This document shows positions 19,421 to 29,657 of a stretch of 64,000 bases of DNA, piece by piece. The stretch is taken from NCBI GenBank assembly GCA_026936335.1, contig JAPMXV010000007.1, positions 310,001-374,000 of the forward strand, written 5' to 3'. A model generated the notes under the pieces. It searched no databases and had not been told where the DNA came from. It saw only the letters and a list, made by a program, of their open reading frames with translations. Position 1 is the first letter of the stretch, and the number at the start of each line of letters is the position of its first letter. The translations under genes were made by a program, and so were the position numbers. Source of the stretch: Mantamonas sphyraenae. Taxonomy: Eukaryota > CRuMs > Mantamonadidae.

Positions 19421-22400
19421 ATGGAACCTGAGGAGAACGACGTGTGGGACAATGTGTATGATCCAGCAGTGAGTCCGGGCGGCTTGTCCGATCCGATGGC
19501 GGCCTCATACCGAAGCGGCAGCGACGAGGGAGTATTCTACAAGAGGCAGCCCGCACGGCGTAGTGTTTCGCACGACGACGAGAGCCCTGTGAGTCGTCAG
19601 CGGCGGAAAGCAGCCGAATCGACGGAACATCGCCGTGTGTACGAACAGCCTTATCAGAGGGCTGCCACGAGCCTGGACGAAGATTTGCAGGAGCTCCAAG
19701 CATTAGGCGGTCCCACGCCAACCACGCCGCTGGCTCAAAGCTCGCACACTATGATCAATGTGGTGGGAGGTACGCAGCGAGGCATGCGCCTGCTCCAGCC
19801 ACTCGACGACATGCAGCTTCCCTTTCACAACATCGAGACGGTGCGCTCTATGTTGGACTTTGCGGACGAGGTGACGCTTTGGGAAGGGTTGCCTTACACA
19901 GAAAGCGGCCTGCTCACGCTGGCCCTGGTGTTCTACCACGTGGGTATGAGCATCCAGTATTTCCACTTCCATTTCCATTCTAGCAACATGGTCAAGGAGG
20001 AGCTGAACCGGTACGGGTGCACGGAAGGGTATCTGGAGGTGATCTGCAACGCAATCCATGCCTGCAGCCAGCCCATGGAGCCGCAAAACGTCCTGGAGCG
20101 CATCATGTGCGACGCCCTCCATTTTTACATCACATCGGATGACTACATTCGCTACTTGGCCCTCCAGTACGAGGAGATGGTGAAGGTGAGCGCCACCAAG
20201 GATACGGGGCTGAGAACGAGTTCTTCCTCCTCGTCAGCTTCGAGTTCGTCGTCTTCGTCGTCGTCGTCGTCCACGGGCGAGGGGGAGACGACAGAGGGCA
20301 AAAAGAGCTCAAAACACATTGAACCGACAACCATTACAGCGTCGCAATGGTTCCATTCGCAGCTGGTACAACTGGTCAAGCACCAGTGGTACACGATCTC
20401 CGCGGACCGGATCCACACGGCGCGCAAACGCAAAAGCCTGACCAAACTGAAGATGGCACTGGCAGAGGTGGCCAAAATGGAGGAGGAACCCACGGTGGAG
20501 GATTTCATCAGACTGGAACAGACCTTCAACAGGAACTGGGACAAGGCGGAGGAGAGCAACTCGGATTTGTTCTCGTTGTCGACGCAGACCCTGGTGGAGA
20601 AGCACCTACGCCAACAAGAAGAAAGACACAGCAGCTCGTCGGACGAACTGGACATTGACGAGGAAGAGGAGCAGCATTCAAACGCAAGCAGCCTGGAGGA
20701 ACAGAGGCCCGAGTCGAATGTGGGTGTGCACGAGCCCATGAGCAACACGGGCACAGCCACAGGCACAGGAGGTATGGGCAAGTCGGGCAGCAACGTGACC
20801 AGCGACAATGCGTTTGGCCACTCGACAAGCTTCTCCACAGACGGTGGGCAGGAGGAGGCATTGCAGATGACCATGTCTCAGGCGGCCCTGGTCAGCCCTC
20901 AATTCCAACCGGGCTTTCCTGCGCGCCAACCACCTCCATTTTCGCCCAAGAAGTATACGTCTGGGTCGTCGTCGATGTCGCCGCTGCCCAACCTGGGTGG
21001 ATCTGGGCCGCGTGAGCGAAAGGTGAAGGGTCGTTCGACGCCGCAGCCTGCGTCGGAGCGTGGACGTTGGAAACAGAACGCGCGCAAGACGAGTCTGAAC
21101 ACGACACCCAGCACACAGAATCTGGAAGCGGTGAAGAACACGCTGGCGGTGTGGGGTGGTGGCCCAGGCGCTCACTCTGTGACGATGCTTGTGTTGCGCA
21201 ACCGCGCGCAGGAGGAGGACGAGGCCACGCTGGCCGACGTAAACAACCCAAATGGTGGGGAGCAGCAGTGGAACAGCCAGGGCAACCTTGACATGGCGGG
21301 GGGTGTGAACGCAACCGAGGCAGCTGCTGCGGGAGTGGGACATGCAAGCAACACCTCTCCATCAAACACCCTGGCGTCTGCAGAGGGCAGTGTGCCAGGT
21401 GCAAGGTCAACGAACGATGTGTATGTAAATGGAACCGTGCATGGAGCGGCTAAGAACCAGGTTCAGCGGATGCTGAACGATTTGGAGGACGATGGGTCGC
21501 TGTCGTCTCCGAGCACCAGTGGAAGCGGCAGCGATTCGGACAAGGGCCTACTGGCGACGAAACGGAAACAAGCGGTGGGGGCGATGAAGAGTGCGTGGAC
21601 AAAGCTGGTGAACGGGAGCGGAGCGAGGAACGAGATCGCGCTGCGAATGACAAAGTCGCTGCCGGATGGTGGGGATGGAGGTCGTGCCAAAGACAAGCAG
21701 CGCAGCAGCACGAAGGATCGACGCAAGAGAGGAGAGGACGAGCGTGCTGAGGAGATGGAGGAGCTGAGGGCGCGTATGGCGGAACGGGGCGAGCGCAACA
21801 CGATGCCCGACGGGTGGCTGAACGGCGGGACGCGAAAGAGATCGCCTCTGGTCAAGTCTGCGAGCTCGCCCAACATGGAGGTGGACAGCGATTCGGGTGG
21901 GTCGTCGAGTGGAAGTGGAAGCAGCAAGGAGGTGCTGGTACGCTCGGCGTGGTGGAAGCGTGCACGCAGGATGTTCAACAAGAAGCGTGTGGCAGCAAAG
22001 GTGGAGCGCAAGACGATGCATGCGGAGCAGCAGTTGTCGGAACGGATGACAGAGCTGGCGAGGATGCAGGAGGAACAGGCCCGGCGAACAAACGTGGACA
22101 GCACACGAGCGTCGCCGCCAGGGGCCGAATCACGTAACAACAGTTTGGTGGCGGATCAGCTGCGCAAGGCGGCGCAGCAGTTGAGTGCGGAGCAGGCTGA
22201 GGCGGAGCGTTTGGGAATGACGACGACGACGACGACAACGACGACGACGACAACGACAACGACAACGACTGCGGATGGGCGTTCTGGAGCGACCAACACG
22301 ATGATCAAGTCGGAGTCCAACTCGTCGGGCAACTCGGGAGACCATTCGTCGTCGTCGTCGGATTCGCAGTTTGGGTCGATGGAACGGGGCGTGCTGAGCA

Positions 22401-22609
22401 TGGTTGGGGCGACACCGAACCAGCTGAAACTGCAGCGGTCGCTTCCTGCGTTGCCCGCATTGCCGCGCAGACTCATTCCGCCGCCTGTGCGGCGCGCGTC
22501 TGCGCAGCAAGTGTTGGGCATGCTGGGCAATCCTGCTGCAGCGCCGCAGTCCGACGTGGACGACTACGACCAGCGCCAGGACCAGAACAAGGCGGAACGT
22601 GCAAAGTAG
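19421..22609 (+). CDS. Large Ser/Thr-rich protein with degenerate HD-like domain
   Basis: Single-exon protein of 1,062 residues from MEPEENDVWD; an alternative in-frame Met lies at 19316. Residues about 140-260 resemble bacterial HD-superfamily phosphohydrolases in order and spacing: TLALVFYHVGMSIQY where an active enzyme has FHDxG, HFHSSNMVKEEL where it has HExxS, then VICNAIHACSQP and NVLERIMCDALHFY where it has CDADL. The metal ligands are therefore mostly lost. The rest is disordered: Ser runs, acidic runs, a (Thr)n tract encoded at 22218-22269, and a basic helical region (about residues 840-900). It is probably a non-enzymatic scaffold. The HD relationship is inference from pattern, not a search. 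Confidence 0.6.
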   Translation: MEPEENDVWDNVYDPAVSPGGLSDPMAASYRSGSDEGVFYKRQPARRSVSHDDESPVSRQRRKAAESTEHRRVYEQPYQRAATSLDEDLQELQALGGPTPTTPLAQSSHTMINVVGGTQRGMRLLQPLDDMQLPFHNIETVRSMLDFADEVTLWEGLPYTESGLLTLALVFYHVGMSIQYFHFHFHSSNMVKEELNRYGCTEGYLEVICNAIHACSQPMEPQNVLERIMCDALHFYITSDDYIRYLALQYEEMVKVSATKDTGLRTSSSSSSASSSSSSSSSSSTGEGETTEGKKSSKHIEPTTITASQWFHSQLVQLVKHQWYTISADRIHTARKRKSLTKLKMALAEVAKMEEEPTVEDFIRLEQTFNRNWDKAEESNSDLFSLSTQTLVEKHLRQQEERHSSSSDELDIDEEEEQHSNASSLEEQRPESNVGVHEPMSNTGTATGTGGMGKSGSNVTSDNAFGHSTSFSTDGGQEEALQMTMSQAALVSPQFQPGFPARQPPPFSPKKYTSGSSSMSPLPNLGGSGPRERKVKGRSTPQPASERGRWKQNARKTSLNTTPSTQNLEAVKNTLAVWGGGPGAHSVTMLVLRNRAQEEDEATLADVNNPNGGEQQWNSQGNLDMAGGVNATEAAAAGVGHASNTSPSNTLASAEGSVPGARSTNDVYVNGTVHGAAKNQVQRMLNDLEDDGSLSSPSTSGSGSDSDKGLLATKRKQAVGAMKSAWTKLVNGSGARNEIALRMTKSLPDGGDGGRAKDKQRSSTKDRRKRGEDERAEEMEELRARMAERGERNTMPDGWLNGGTRKRSPLVKSASSPNMEVDSDSGGSSSGSGSSKEVLVRSAWWKRARRMFNKKRVAAKVERKTMHAEQQLSERMTELARMQEEQARRTNVDSTRASPPGAESRNNSLVADQLRKAAQQLSAEQAEAERLGMTTTTTTTTTTTTTTTTTADGRSGATNTMIKSESNSSGNSGDHSSSSSDSQFGSMERGVLSMVGATPNQLKLQRSLPALPALPRRLIPPPVRRASAQQVLGMLGNPAAAPQSDVDDYDQRQDQNKAERAK
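22218..22269 (+). repeat. (ACG/ACA)n coding microsatellite, poly-Thr
   Basis: Pure run of ACN codons encoding about 17 consecutive Thr in the HD-like protein. Confidence 0.9.
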
Positions 22610-22839
22610 GTCGCACGCAGCCATAGAAGAAGAATGAAGGGAAGGAAATGTGCCAACAACAACACAGTCGAGGTCATGGAACGAGAAGGAGGGGTGAGGG
22701 CAGGTGGAAGGGGCTGCCAACGTGGCAGGAGGGGTTGGTGTGGCCGTTGCGGCAAAGAAGAGGACATGGTGGTGTGGAGACAGCGAATGGGAGGTGGACA
22801 CAAACAACACACACACACATGCAAGGCAGTCACTTCACT

Positions 22840-23028
22840 TCATTTGATCTTTCGTCCTGCGCCGAAGCGTGACTTGCGCTTTTCCTTCTTGGCCTTCTTG
22901 GCTCCGAGCTTGGGTGTGGGCTGGGCGTTCTGCACAAGGGACCACGCGGCAAAGGCAAAGAAGGCAATGAGGATGACGAGGAAGAGAATCCACAGCGTCT
23001 TGTCGCTGGCAAGACCAAACAGGGCCAT
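22840..23028 (-). CDS. Small single-pass membrane protein (62 aa)
   Basis: The start MALFGLASDKTLWILFLVIL leads directly into one strong TM helix (through AFFAFAAWSLV). A short linker with Pro follows, then a strongly basic tail (LGAKKAKKEKRKSRFGAGRK). The topology looks like a small ER or Golgi membrane protein with a cytosolic basic tail. There is no known family match that I can support. The coding case rests on the clean TM-plus-basic-tail pattern and on its position between two convergent or co-directional genes with no other use for the space. Confidence 0.55.
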   Translation of the reverse strand: MALFGLASDKTLWILFLVILIAFFAFAAWSLVQNAQPTPKLGAKKAKKEKRKSRFGAGRKIK

Positions 23029-23079
23029 GGTGAAGGCGCAGACAAGGGATGAGTTGGGCTGGGAGAGGGAGGGCCGAGG

Positions 23080-23373
23080 ATTTCATTTCGTTTTGCCATC
23101 CACCACACACAGTGCAGTGCGGTTGGATTGCGGCTTGCTTCGCAACGGTGGTTGTATGTGTTTGTATGTGTTGCATGTGTGTGTGTGTGTGTGTCCGTGT
23201 GTGTGTGTGGCTGCTCACTGAGTCGAATTTCATTTCGTTTTGCCATCCACCACACACAGTGCAGTGCGGTTGGATTGCGGCTTGCTTCGCAACGGTGGTT
23301 GTATGTGTTTGTATGTGTTGCATGTGTGTGTGTGTGTGTGTCCGTGTGTGTGTGTGGCTGCTCGCTGAGTCGA
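23080..23373 (+). repeat. 147-bp direct tandem duplication
   Basis: Two adjacent copies, 23080-23226 and 23227-23373, differ by essentially one base (CTGCTCACTG versus CTGCTCGCTG). Each contains a (TG)n tract. The array fills the gap between the NHP2 stop codon (23375-23377) and the small membrane-protein start, so it covers the NHP2 3' end region and the small gene's upstream region. Confidence 0.9.
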
Positions 23374-23374
23374 A

Positions 23375-24222
23375 TCAGAACTTTGTGGGCTGGACCTGCA
23401 GCATCTCCTCCTTGACTTCCTTGTACGAGGACTTTGTGTCGTCGTGCAGCTTGACCATGACGACGCTTGTGGCCCGCTTGGTGTTGCTGGCGACGCCAAT
23501 GTCGGCCTTGGACTGCAGCCAAATGTAGGGCAGGTTGTGTGTTTCACAGAGCACAGGGATGTGGCTCAGAATGTCGATGGGCGAGATGTCGCCTGCAATA
23601 ATGACCAGTCTGGGGTGGACGAGTGCGGCAAAGGGAGGTGTGTGGGCGTGAGTGGAGGGAACCGGTGGACATGTGTAACACTGGCCGTGCCACAGCGACA
23701 GGGGCAGGGTGCACGACGAGAGAGAGAGCGAGCGAGAATGTTGGGCATGCAGAAAACGCACCCCTTTTCCCCCTTGCGGATGGCCTTGACGACCTCCTTC
23801 ACGCCACGGCGCAGTCCCTTGACCTTGGACGCTGTGGAAACAAAGGCAAGGATGGACATGGGCACGGGTGGTGTACGGTGTGAGCGACGTGTGGGGCGGT
23901 GGCAGTCTCGGGGCCGGTCACGGCACGGCATGCGCAGCAAAGCGCAGGTAAGGCACAACACAGGAAGTAGATCGGATATGGGTGGGATGCGTTGAGGCAG
24001 CAAACGACGGGCCACGTTGTTGGGGGAATGCGGGCCTGCACACTCACTCTTCTTGATGAGCTTGAGCACACGCTTGGTCATCTTGCGGCCAGCGAGCGGA
24101 CTGGCAATGACGGCGATGTTGGCACGCGTCTCACCCTCCTTGACCTCAAAAGCAGGCGCATCGGAGGAGTTGCTGGCGGTCTCGTCCACAGACATGCGCT
24201 TCTTGCTCTTCTTGCTCTTCTT

Positions 24223-24253
<31 letters not shown>

Positions 24254-24255
24254 AT
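23375..24255 (-). CDS. NHP2: H/ACA ribonucleoprotein subunit NHP2
   Basis: L7Ae-family core protein of H/ACA snoRNPs, needed for rRNA pseudouridylation and telomerase RNA stability. Three exons, 24255-24048 (donor GTGAGT), 23831-23762 (donor GTGCGT) and 23609-23375, give 170 residues in consistent phase. After an N-terminal Ser run and Lys-rich stretch come IASPLAGRKMTKRVLKLIKK, the RNA-binding RRGVKEVVKAIRKGEKG, LVIIAGDISPIDILSHIPVL and LPYIWLQSKADIGVAS. The RGVKEV and AGD..P elements place it in NHP2 rather than ribosomal eL8 or SNU13. The Ser run is encoded by a (CTG)n tract on the plus strand at about 24226-24252. Confidence 0.92.
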
Positions 24256-24323
24256 GTTTGGGACGGAGGTTTCGGTGCCCTTTCCTGCGCTGGCGAGGCC
24301 ACATTGACACCAGCCATCCAAAC
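24256..24323. promoter_or_regulatory. 68-bp divergent promoter, NHP2 / sugar transporter
   Basis: Space between the two start codons. No TATA box or obvious palindrome is visible. Confidence 0.4.
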
Positions 24324-25988
24324 ATGCCAAAGTTGTCCGACACTATGGCCGGGGCGCTGACGTCCACAGCAGGCGGTGCGGTGTATGGCTACAACATTGG
24401 GGTCATTGCCACGACGACGCCGCTGATGGCCACCCACTTTGGGTTGGATCCTTACGAACAGGGCCTGTCGTCCACCAGCATGGTGCTCGGTGGCATGCTG
24501 TCCTCGTTTGCAGCAGGGGCACTTGCGGACAAGTACGGCAGGCGGCACACTCTGAGTGTGACGGGTGTGCTGGCGCTGTTGAGTGCCATTGGCGCGGGAC
24601 TTGTCGACGACGTGTGGGCCGTGTACGGCTTCCGCGTGCTCGCTGGCATGTCCATCGGCCTGGCTGGTGTCGTGGCTCCCATGTACACCACCGAGATTGC
24701 GCCTCCTGAGATGCGTGGCATGCTTGTGTCTGCCTTTCAGCTCTCGGTGACCTTTTTCATCTTTGCCGCCTATCTGATGGGCTACCTGCTCGTGCCCTTG
24801 GGCCCGGCTGTGGGCTGGAAGTACATGTTTGTGTTCTGCGGTGTGCCTGCCGTGGGCCTTACTGTGCTTGCCGCCTTGTTCCTGCCCCAATCGCCCACCT
24901 GGTCAACCACCACCCGCGCTCCGTACGTGCCTTTTTTCCCGCAAACGAGCGCGTGCGACTTTGTTTGCGTGTCTGCTTGCATTGGCCCCGCCCACCTTTG
25001 CCTCCCTTGCAGCGCTCCACACACGCACTGACACGGCTGTTGGATGTGCACACACACCATCGCACATGGGCGGTGGGACGCATGTGCACTCGTGCGCCGA
25101 CATACCCACCCGCATACCCACAGGGAGAAGCGTTCGCTGCTTCGCAACCAGGACAAGGCCGGGTTGGGAGGCGAGGCCAAGGAGGACGAGAGTGGCCAGG
25201 GAGAGGAGGATCCAGAAGCAGTGGTGTCGGACACAGAAGGACGGGGTAGGAAACGTGGTGCCTCGGCTGCTGTGAGCGGTGTGACCCAGCTGGGCAACAG
25301 CGCAGCAGCGCCCGGTGCTGCGGGTGCTGACGATGTGGCAGCCGCAGACAGCGAGTGGTCGGCCCTGTGGAGGGATCCCAAGAACCTGCGTGCGCTGCGC
25401 ATCGGCGTGATGATGTCGCTGGCCAACCAGCTCACAGGCATCAACACAGTGATCTTTTTCGCCCCGACCATCTTTGACCGCGCCGGTCTGCCGCCCTACA
25501 TTGCCACGGTAGGCCTCGGTGCATGGAACTTTATCACCACCGTGGCTGCAGTGCGTGTGATCGACAAAGCCGGGCGACGCAAGCTCATGCTCGTCGGCCT
25601 CGCGGGCATTTTCATTTCAGAGACAATCATTGGCGCAGCCTTTGTGGGCGACGCACAGGTCTCACTGGCGGTGTCCATTCTGACCATTGGTGGCACGCTG
25701 GTCTTTGTGGCTGCGTTTGAGTTTGGTCCCGGTCCCTGTTACTTTGTCCTCACCTCGGAGCTGTTCCCCAGTGCCGTGCGTGGCAAGGCCATGACTGTGT
25801 GCTCCGTTACGGTCTGGCTCTTCAACCTGCTTATTTCCGAGTTCTCTCTGCCGCTGTTCAACGCCATCGGCATCGGCACGGTGTTTCTGATTTTTGCCGG
25901 CGTCGCTCTCCTCTGCCTCGCCTTTGTGTACTTCCGTGTGCCAGAGACAAAAGGCATGGAACTGGACGAGATCCGCAACCGGCTGTGA
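24324..25988 (+). CDS. MFS sugar transporter (SP family)
   Basis: Twelve-helix facilitator or proton symporter of the glucose-transporter type. Exons 24324-24922 (donor GTACGT) and 25124-25988 give 487 residues. Family signatures are ADKYGRRHTL in the helix 2-3 loop, RVLAGMSIGLAGVVAPMYTTE, FLPQSPTW (PESPR-like), LANQLTGINTVIFFAPTIF, DKAGRRKLM, FGPGPCYFVLTSELFP and the C-terminal PETKGMELDEI. The central loop is acidic, charged and Gly/Ala-rich (about residues 207-255). The +2 frame after PQSPTW reads LVNHHPRS, the more usual continuation in this family, so the exon edge deserves checking. The substrate sugar cannot be read from sequence. Confidence 0.88.
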
Positions 25989-26815
25989 GCGCGAGGCGTC
26001 CACTCATTGCGGTGCCCCGGCCACGACGCCGGCGAAACCATCCAAAAAAACCAGTAGCAAATGTACGTGGATTCCATGACATACACGAGAGACATGTGGG
26101 CAGTGGGTCTGGACGCACCTGGCGTGTGCGGTGTGTGTGTGTGTGTACGGCGTGTGTGGCGCTCGTGAGCGTGTGCGGTGTGCTTGGCCGTGCCTTTGCG
26201 ATTGTTTGGGCGCGGCTGCATGCACACGACGCTGCGGGCCGGCACAAACGGAGACTCAGGACAGCAGACGACGCAGCAGGTAGCCACAGCGCTGCACGTG
26301 CATGTAGGGTGTGTGCAGGACGTGTGTATGGCAGACGCAGATCCTTGATGCGTGCGTGCGGGACGTGCCAGAGGGCAAGGGGATTGGCAAACCCTCGCCC
26401 CTTTGCGCTCGTTCAGACGCACCCTGCATCCCATACGCCGTCTTTACAGCCACACCCGCTTGCGTGTGCACGCATGTGTGTCTCTGTGTGTCCGTGCATC
26501 TGTCTCTCCGTGCTGTGTGTGTGTCTGTGTGTGCATGGGGACGCGCTGGAGGCCAGAGTGCAATTCGGCAACATGCATTTTTTTCGTGCTTCGTCGGCCC
26601 CCGTACACACGCCATTGGACACACACACGCGCGCCACGTCGCTTGATGGCACACACGTGCATCGTACACGCCGCACAACGTCTCGCCTGCGTGCCACATG
26701 CGCTGCCACACGCTTGCAGGCGCGCAGAAGCTGGCTTGCGAGGGACGGCTGAGCGAATTTGCGCCGCCGCGGCTTTTGCAACCGCTGACACAAGCAAAAC
26801 GTGCACTCTACACAG
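25989..26815 (+). other. 827-bp gap: probable leader or 5' intron of uS10 gene
   Basis: Largest gene-free stretch in the window. It contains scattered TG repeats (26125-26150, 26470-26535), an A7 run at 26044 and no supportable ORF. The sequence immediately before the uS10 ATG is CTACACAG, a good splice acceptor, so an intron in the 5' untranslated region is likely. The donor could not be fixed. An intronic snoRNA is conceivable, but none was recognised. Confidence 0.4.
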
Positions 26816-27187
26816 ATGTCGACCACCACGGGCGCCTACAGCAAAAAGGGATTCGAGGGACAGCAAGACCAGTCGTCTGAGTTCAGGCGCATCCGCACGA
26901 CGCTGACGTCGATGAACGTCAAGCACCTGGAGAAGGCCTGCGCGATGCTCCGCAAGAACGCCGAGGACCGCAAGTACGTGGTCAAGGGCCCCAAGCGCAT
27001 GCCTACCAAGGTGCTGCGCATCACCACCCGCAAGTCGCCCTGCGGTAACGGTACCAACACCTGGGACCGCTTTGAGATGCGCATCCACAAGCGCGTCGTC
27101 GACGTGATCGCCCCGCCCGATATTGTCAAGCAGATCACCTCGTTCCCGCTGGACGACAGCGTCAACGTGGAGGTTGTCATGCTTTAA
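26816..27187 (+). CDS. RPS20: Cytosolic 40S ribosomal protein uS10 (S20)
   Basis: 123 residues starting [16 protein letters not shown], slightly longer at the N-terminus than the animal form. Core blocks are [59 protein letters not shown] and the C-terminal SVNVEVVML, all diagnostic of eukaryotic uS10. Codon use is strongly biased to C-ending codons (AAG, CGC, ATC), consistent with high expression. The ATG directly follows a CACAG acceptor-like sequence. Confidence 0.96.
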   Translation: MSTTTGAYSKKGFEGQQDQSSEFRRIRTTLTSMNVKHLEKACAMLRKNAEDRKYVVKGPKRMPTKVLRITTRKSPCGNGTNTWDRFEMRIHKRVVDVIAPPDIVKQITSFPLDDSVNVEVVML

Positions 27188-27236
27188 ATCGTTGAAAAAT
27201 TGCAAATGGACACTCCATTTCCTCACGGATTTCCCT

Positions 27237-27526
27237 CTACGCGCTGCCGCTGCCCACCCCATTGCTCAGGTTGAGCATCTGGTGCAAAAAGTCTTGTGGA
27301 GCCATGGTGTCGGTGGCACCGACAATGACTTCAACGCCGGCCTCGTCGCTGACCTCATGGCCTGCACGCAGCTCGGAATAGGTGACGCCGCCCACGCCAA
27401 AGACAATCAGGCGGCCCTGGTTCCCTCGGCGGCTGCTGCTGCTGCCACCGCTGCTGCTGCTGCCTCCCCCTCCACTGTTGCCCCATCGGTTGACACCCAG
27501 CTTGCTCTTGAAGCCGCCCGTGGACG

Positions 27527-27558
<32 letters not shown>

Positions 27559-28655
27559 GACGAGCCGCCGTTGCTCGGTTCCTTCACAAACGGAAACTCG
27601 TCGTTGGACAGCTTGCCCGAGTGGGCACTGAGCATGACCTCTTTCAGCGCAGGCACAAAGCGCGACAGCTCATAGGACACCTCGCTGTTGTTGCGTTTGC
27701 CCTTGCCAAGTTTGCTCATCAGGTTCTTCAGGCCCTTGCCCCACTTCTTGTTGGCCTTGGACAGGTTGATGCCCAGCAGCGACAGGTTGTTCACTGTTTG
27801 CGTCTGGTCCAAGTCAAACCCAGCCAGGTCCATCAGCTTTCGACGCGCGCTGTTCTCCACACCCTCCTGCGAGATGATGTACAGCATGAGCAGACGCATC
27901 TTGTTCTCGGCACTGATGTTGTCGTCTTGCAGCAGCAGCGTCAGACTGGTGCTCAGGCTCGTCACCTGGTTCCCGTTGACGTCAAAGCCGGTCGCCATGT
28001 CTTGCTCCAGGCCGGCCACGTCGTTCAGCTGCTGGCGGTTGAACTCCTCCATGGCATGCGACTGCATCGTCGTGTGCATTGTGTACTGAGCCTTCATCTT
28101 GGAAAACTTTGGGATGGCCTTGACTGTGCTGCGCATGTTCTTCAGGTTCTTGTGCTGCTCCTCGCTGCTTTCCGAATCGCGGCTGCTCACCATGCTCTTG
28201 TTCTCCTCCAGGAAGCGCTTGAACTGGGCAGACACGTCGTTCAGCGCCACTGCAATGTGCTCATATCGATAGCGTTCCCACAGGTCGCCCGACACAAGGG
28301 TTTCCGTGTCTGTGCGCTTGCCCGACCCGTCTGTGTACGAGAAGCGGTACACGTTGTCCTTGCCAACCTTTGCCACATCGCGCACCAGTGCCTCGTACGT
28401 AAACTCGTGCAGCAGGGGGGCCACCATGTCAAAGGTGCGGTCGAAAATCACCAGCGTTCCTGCTGGGCTGCGCGGCGTCACACTCAGATTGTTGCCGTAA
28501 AACTCCTCCAGGGCATCAAACAGCAGGTTGGCAATCGATTGACACATCGTGTCCACCACCTGGTTGCCTGTGTTGGGCTTCTGGTACCGAATCACTGGCT
28601 TCTCCTCAAGCGTCACGCACAAGGACAGCAGCTGTGTGTCGAGAGGACAGCGTGT

Positions 28656-28688
<33 letters not shown>

Positions 28689-29597
28689 CCTATTGTGTGC
28701 TTCATCGTAGTGCCACCTACCTGCTCAACCATGCGCTTTTTGACCTTGGCCACCGCTCCGCCGCTCAAGGCTTGCCCAAACAGTTCGCTCAGCGCGTCCT
28801 CGTAGTTGAGCGTGAATGCAGTGGGCCCCACGGCTGTTCATGTGCAGTGGATTACACATGCGTAGTCGTCGATGGTGTGCAACGTGTCCGTGTGCATGTC
28901 TCGTGTCAGCGCCCGGAGCCGGCCCGTTGTGCGGCGGTCGTCAGGGAGGAAACTGAAAATCGGAAGCAACTCACCGTTGAAATCCAGGTAGAACTCCTTC
29001 AGGGTGGCCAGCTTGGCCATCAGGTCCTTGCTGCTGCTCATGGCGTCAATCACAGCGTCGCTTGCGCCTGTGGTTGTGTGTGCAGAGTGTGCGTGTGTGG
29101 TGTGTGTCAGACGGGGGGAGGGACTCCTGCGTGGGAAATCGCGCGGTGGAAACAAACGCACGTCCGGTGAAAAACACGTGGGCCTTGGCATAGATGGCTC
29201 CTCCGGCCCAGTTGTCTTCTTGAAAGTCCTCCACAATCTTGGCCGCGTTCTCCTCTGTCGGCTCCAGCAAGTAGATCATCTCCCAATCCTGCAGCGGCTG
29301 CCTGCGCAGCTCGACAAACTCCGTCACTGCAAACAAGGCGTACACGGTGTCAGCGTTGTGGACATACCTCTCGCCCCACATCCCCTTTATCGCTGTGGGT
29401 GTACACTGTCTCTGTCATCGTCGTCCACACGTACCCATCACGCCCTCGTCAATGAGGCTGTCCATGTCCATGAACGAACTGAGCATCGACACGGAGCGCT
29501 TGTCCACGACCAAGCCCTTGAAACCCGAGCTCGGATTGACAGTGCTAAGCACCTCAGACACCAATCGGTCGTATGCCAACTCTTTGATGTTGCTCAT
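27237..29597 (-). CDS. Sec1/Munc18 (syntaxin-binding) protein
   Basis: SM protein that clasps syntaxin and the assembling SNARE complex during vesicle fusion. Five exons give 642 residues: 29597-29435, 29326-29162, 29067-28975, 28833-28721 and 28631-27237. Donors are GTACGT, GTGCGT, GTGAGT and GTAGGT, and phases agree at every junction. Matching blocks are FKGLVVDKRSVSMLSSF, LQDWEMIYLLEPTEEN, GGAIYAKAHVFFTGR, VTLEEKPVIRY, LVIFDRTFDMVAPLLHEFTY, MRLLMLYIISQEG, YELSRFVPALKEVM and GRLIVFGVGGVTYSELR. The order fits the Sec1/STXBP1 branch that acts at the plasma membrane. A Ser run encoded by (GCT)n on the plus strand (27528-27557) interrupts domain 3b. The stop lies 49 bp from the convergent uS10 stop. 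Confidence 0.93.
27528..27557 (+). repeat. (GCT)n coding microsatellite in Sec1 gene
   Basis: Ten GCT/CTG units on the plus strand encode a Ser run on the minus strand. Confidence 0.9.
28659..28687 (+). repeat. (GT)n tract in Sec1 intron 4
   Basis: Dinucleotide repeat inside the short intron between 28720 and 28632. Confidence 0.85.
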
Positions 29598-29657
29598 GCT
29601 TCCTGCGCGGTTGTCTTGCCGCTGCCCTCGCTCCGCCAACACACATCCCAAAGACCC
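29598..29657. promoter_or_regulatory. 60-bp divergent promoter, Sec1 / HYDIN
   Basis: Sixty bases between start codons of a trafficking gene and a ciliary gene. The plus strand is pyrimidine-rich (GTCTTGCCGCTGCCCTCGCTCC) with no TATA box. Confidence 0.45.

Noticed and set aside
26125-26540. ORFs in the uS10 upstream gap
   Set aside because: Short frames of Cys/Val/Arg composition are produced by TG repeats; no conserved motif and all frames look alike.
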